This document shows positions 61,338-64,000 of a DNA stretch of 64,000 bases, in pieces; within the stretch, counting starts at the first letter, position 1; the number at the start of each line of letters is the position of its first letter. Origin of the DNA: UBA5078 sp964538025. Its GTDB lineage: Bacteria; Pseudomonadota; Gammaproteobacteria; Pseudomonadales; Pseudohongiellaceae. A program made the position numbers and the translations under genes. The stretch spans positions 62,001-126,000 of the forward strand of contig CAZICZ010000005.1 in NCBI GenBank assembly GCA_964538025.1, read 5' to 3'. The notes below the pieces were generated by a model that saw nothing but the letters and a program-made list of their open reading frames with translations, was not told the DNA's origin and made no database searches.

Positions 61338-62807
61338 TCAGCTCATCCGATAATTCGGGGCTTCCTTCGTAATACTGACGTCGTGCACGTGGCTCTCACT
61401 CATCCCGGAGGACGTGATTCTCACGAACTGTGGCTTGGTGCGCATCTGCTGGATATTTTCGCAACCGGTATAGCCCATGCTGGAACGCACGCCACCCATC
61501 AGTTGGTGGACAATGGCAGACATGGGTCCCTTGTAAGGCACGCGACCCTCGATGCCTTCGGGGACGAGTTTCTCGGTGCCCGAACCAATATCCTGGAAGT
61601 AACGATCGCTTGAGCCCTGACTGTGGGACATGGCCCCTAGGGACCCCATGCCACGATACGCCTTGTAGCTTCTTCCTTGGTAAAGCTCCACTTCACCAGG
61701 AGCCTCTTCGGAGCCCGCCAGAAGGCTTCCAATCATGACAACGTGAGCACCGGCAGCAATGACTTTCGCGATATCGCCCGAGAAGCGAATGCCCCCGTCA
61801 GAGATGACACACACGTTCGTGTCCTTGAGTGCCTCGGCAACATTCGCGACGGCCGTAATCTGGGGGACCCCTACTCCGGTGACGATGCGCGTCGTGCAGA
61901 TGGATCCGGGGCCAATGCCCACTTTCACTGCATCGGCACCCGCTTCCGCGAGGTCTTTTGCTGCTTCAGCGGTGGCAATATTGCCCCCTATGACCGGAAT
62001 CTGGGGATACAGGCCCTTAATGCGGCGCACCTGATCGATCACCCCCTGAGAGTGACCGTGGGCAGTATCCACGACAATCACGTCCACCCCAGCTTCTACG
62101 ATCGCGGCGACACGTTCGGCCGTATCCGCGCCCGTGCCTACCGCGGCGGCAACTCGCAGCCTGCCGAATTGGTCCTTGCACGCATTGGGGTAGTCTTCGG
62201 ATTTACGAATGTCTTTGAGTGTCACGAGCCCGCGCAATTCGAAGGCATCGTTCACTACAAGAATTTTTTCGATGCGGTGTTTGTGCAGTAATTCTTTGAC
62301 TTGTTTATGGGTGGCGTTTTCCTTCACCGTCACCAAGGACTTCTTGGGCGTCATGATGGTCGACACCGCAGAGTCGTAATTGGTTTCGAAACGCACATCC
62401 CGACTCGTCACAATACCGACCAGATTGCTGCCCTCTACAACAGGCATGCCGGAGATATCGTTCTCGCGCATCAGCGCGATCAATTCTCGAATGGTGGCGG
62501 TCGGAGCAATCGTAATGGGGTCTTTCACGACGCCACTTTCGTACTTCTTGACCATCCTCACTTCGCGAGCCTGCTGCTCGATACTCATGCTTTTGTGAAT
62601 GACCCCGAGGCCGCCTTCCTGCGCCATGGCAATCGCCAGACGCGCCTCGGTCACCGTGTCCATGGCGGAGGAAATTATGGGGATATTCAAGGAGATAGAA
62701 GCGGTTAACTGGGTCTTCAGACTCACCGTTTTGGGGAGCACGGTCGAGTGCGCTGGCACGAGCAGAACGTCATCGAATGTCAAAGCTTCTTCAGCAATGC
62801 GCAACAT
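61338..62807 (-). CDS. guaB: Inosine-5'-monophosphate dehydrogenase
   Basis: This 489-residue enzyme oxidises IMP to XMP, the committed step to GMP. It has FDDVLLVPAHSTVLP at the start and two CBS domains (about 95-205). The active-site loop is VGIGPGSICTTRIV, and the flap region is YRGMGSLGAMS. ATG 62807 gives the family start MLRIAEEALTFDD. A promoter overlapping the end of the upstream methyltransferase gene drives guaBA. Confidence 0.98.
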   Translation of the reverse strand: MLRIAEEALTFDDVLLVPAHSTVLPKTVSLKTQLTASISLNIPIISSAMDTVTEARLAIAMAQEGGLGVIHKSMSIEQQAREVRMVKKYESGVVKDPITIAPTATIRELIALMRENDISGMPVVEGSNLVGIVTSRDVRFETNYDSAVSTIMTPKKSLVTVKENATHKQVKELLHKHRIEKILVVNDAFELRGLVTLKDIRKSEDYPNACKDQFGRLRVAAAVGTGADTAERVAAIVEAGVDVIVVDTAHGHSQGVIDQVRRIKGLYPQIPVIGGNIATAEAAKDLAEAGADAVKVGIGPGSICTTRIVTGVGVPQITAVANVAEALKDTNVCVISDGGIRFSGDIAKVIAAGAHVVMIGSLLAGSEEAPGEVELYQGRSYKAYRGMGSLGAMSHSQGSSDRYFQDIGSGTEKLVPEGIEGRVPYKGPMSAIVHQLMGGVRSSMGYTGCENIQQMRTKPQFVRITSSGMSESHVHDVSITKEAPNYRMS

Positions 62808-62835
62808 AAGATTTCCACGTATCAACAAAAACGCG

Positions 62836-62864
62836 AGTATACAGACCTCACTCTCGCCTGTACA
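62836..62864 (-). promoter_or_regulatory. guaB: Putative guaB promoter
   Basis: On the minus strand TGTACA (62859-62864), a 17-nt spacer and TATACT (62836-62841) lie 29 nt upstream of the guaB ATG, the -35 inside the methyltransferase reading frame. Confidence 0.6.
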
Positions 62865-63483
62865 CATGCACCTGTAGCGAGTGGAGAAACTCCGAACGCG
62901 CGACTTTGTGAACGGGTACAAACCCGTGCAGCGCAAACTCTGCGTCCAGGGCGGCTGTAGTGACCGGATATTGCTTGATCGCTTTCCCAGTCAACATCTT
63001 TCGAAGCCTGCGCCGGAGGGAAGTGAAGGAGGACGGAGTGATTCGGGAAATCACCACGAAGCGGGCACTCACGCGGCAAATCTCCCCTATCAACCGGGAC
63101 TGTAACGCCTTGCTTTCGAAATGGTGAAGCAAACGGAAACACAGGCTCGCATCGAAATGGGCATTCTCGTAGGGCAAGGCGAAAATATCCTGGCTTTCAA
63201 ACTGGACCTTCATTCCGTCTTTTTCCGCCAACTCACGGGCCAGAGACAGTGCCGCTTCTCCCAGATCAATCCCGGTGACCTCATGGCCTTGTTGGGCCAG
63301 CCAAATGCTAGCGCGGCCAACGCCACACGGGGCATCCAACACCCGGTGAATGCCGGGCGCATGCGCAAAGGCATCGGCAAGCATCGCCATCTCCTGCGCG
63401 TGCTTCTCCTGCTTGCGCTGGCTGTAGGATTGCGCGGATTGTGCGTCCGATTTGACGCGGGCATAACTGATCTCGTCAGCCAT
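62848..63483 (-). CDS. Class I SAM-dependent methyltransferase
   Basis: This 211-residue Rossmann methyltransferase has SAM-binding motif I VLDAPCGVGRASIWLAQQG, an acidic strand-2 end in VTGIDLGEAAL, and motif IV-like FDASLCFRLLHHF. The C-terminal half is basic (RRRLRKMLTGKAIKQY). The substrate is unknown. It lies 21 nt downstream of a WaaP/InaA-like kinase gene, which may hint at a surface-lipid or polysaccharide context. Confidence 0.85.
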   Translation of the reverse strand: MADEISYARVKSDAQSAQSYSQRKQEKHAQEMAMLADAFAHAPGIHRVLDAPCGVGRASIWLAQQGHEVTGIDLGEAALSLARELAEKDGMKVQFESQDIFALPYENAHFDASLCFRLLHHFESKALQSRLIGEICRVSARFVVISRITPSSFTSLRRRLRKMLTGKAIKQYPVTTAALDAEFALHGFVPVHKVARSEFLHSLQVHVYRRE

Positions 63484-63504
63484 AAATAAACTCCCTATTC
63501 CTTG

Positions 63505-64000
63505 TTATTTTTTAAAACGGTCCGGAAAACGCCGCGCGAGACGCGTGAGCAGTCGCGGCATTTTCACGCGGTGACTCTCGAGAAGCGCGTGGAGGGCATT
63601 GTCCGGCAACCACGTACTGCGGCGAATAAATTGCGTGAAATCCGCGTAGGCAGCCCACTGGGCGCTGAAGCGCTTGCGAGCGCGCTCGAAATCGATCAAG
63701 CGCATATCCCCCGTCGCCAGATCGACAAAAAGATGCGCGGGGAACAGGGCTCCGTGCTGCCATCGCGTCAGATGCATCTGGAGCAATTGTTCGCCTACAC
63801 GGCGCAATTGCGGGAGGTAAGGCGTCCAATCTGACACACGTGTCTCGTAACTCGCCAGACTGGGAAGTGTGAGCGCCTTCGTCAGAAGCAAGCCTTGCTG
63901 AGCGCCGCTTTCCGCGTGCGTCCTGAATCCAAAGGCAACCATTTCTACACTCGGCCAGTCCTGTTCGACAGCATGCTGCAGCGCATCCGCCTCATAGCGA
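63505..64000 (-). CDS. WaaP/InaA-like lipopolysaccharide kinase family protein (5' end outside window)
   Basis: Only the last ~164 residues are present, open to the window edge. RYEADALQHAVEQDWPSVEMVAFG, LLLTKAL and LPQLRRVGEQLLQMHLTRWQHGALFPAHLFVD match the C-lobe of kinases of the Kdo/WaaP and InaA type. The usual HGD-like catalytic motif appears as HGALFPAHLFVD, and the metal-binding Asp is in MRLIDFERAR. The first Asp is replaced by Ala, though the family tolerates variation. The tail is very basic. It is co-directional with the methyltransferase. Confidence 0.72.
   Translation of the reverse strand, partial: RYEADALQHAVEQDWPSVEMVAFGFRTHAESGAQQGLLLTKALTLPSLASYETRVSDWTPYLPQLRRVGEQLLQMHLTRWQHGALFPAHLFVDLATGDMRLIDFERARKRFSAQWAAYADFTQFIRRSTWLPDNALHALLESHRVKMPRLLTRLARRFPDRFKK

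Noticed and set aside
1..64000. CRISPR array, insertion sequence, integron or prophage
   Set aside because: I saw no regularly spaced direct repeats, transposase, integrase or phage structural gene anywhere in the window.

Overview
The window is about 64 kb of a gammaproteobacterial chromosome with roughly 58-60% GC by eye. It is densely packed and mostly housekeeping. Several gene orders are typical of Pseudomonadales or Cellvibrionales-like marine gammaproteobacteria: alaS-lysC-csrA-tRNA-Ser, ffh-rpsP-rimM-trmD-rplS, dsbC-hom-thrC-recJ, guaB-guaA-(...)-tadA-(...)-purL, and pspF divergent from pspABC. I cannot name the genus from sequence alone. Most genes lie on the minus strand.

Layout. 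1-2755: a regulator-adaptor-RND efflux operon, the pump cut by the window edge, headed by a 38-bp palindromic operator. 2847-9207: a complete SUF iron-sulfur operon (sufBCDS, an A-type carrier, sufT, sufE) behind a sigma70 promoter overlapped by an IscR type-1-like site. 9230-12481: ppnN nucleosidase, a DUF2750 protein, a RIO kinase and a TIGR02647 protein. 12489-22498: recC-recB-recD preceded by a secreted epoxide hydrolase. 22697-25171: an AT-rich two-component island (histidine kinase, a decayed double-receiver gene, a receiver/coiled-coil protein) on the 3' side of tRNA-Ser. 25519-30039: tRNA-Ser, csrA, lysC, alaS. 30111-39044: an AI-2E-type permease, a DsbD/ScsB-like reductase, recJ, thrC, hom and dsbC. 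39297-43995: the rplS-trmD-rimM-rpsP and ffh block with divergent ypjD. 43992-47720: a phosphopantetheinyl transferase, pspF and pspABC. 47818-52046: DUF2272, PQQ-type dehydrogenase, Nudix, toast-rack/DUF4097-like and Nif3-like proteins. 52061-64000: purL, a lipoprotein, tadA, a DUF5715-LysM protein, a PaiB-like protein, a DUF6445 protein, guaA, guaB, a methyltransferase and a truncated WaaP/InaA-like kinase.

How the genes work together. The SUF block is self-contained for Fe-S assembly. DsbC and the DsbD-like reductase form a plausible disulfide-isomerising pair in the periplasm. hom, thrC and lysC belong to the aspartate-family pathway, and guaB, guaA and purL to purine synthesis. recBCD and recJ cover recombination and repair.

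The most interesting signal is a textbook sigma54 -24/-12 element (51043-51058) in front of a secreted protein with repeated GVG motifs resembling toast-rack/DUF4097 domains, about 3 kb downstream of pspC. The pspA promoter is also sigma54-type and the only enhancer-binding protein in the window is PspF. This suggests a previously unrecognised periplasmic member of the phage-shock regulon. Other points of interest are the IscR-like suf promoter without a local iscR, the 38-bp operator, the decayed receiver gene beside tRNA-Ser, and the DUF6445 gene directly behind guaA.
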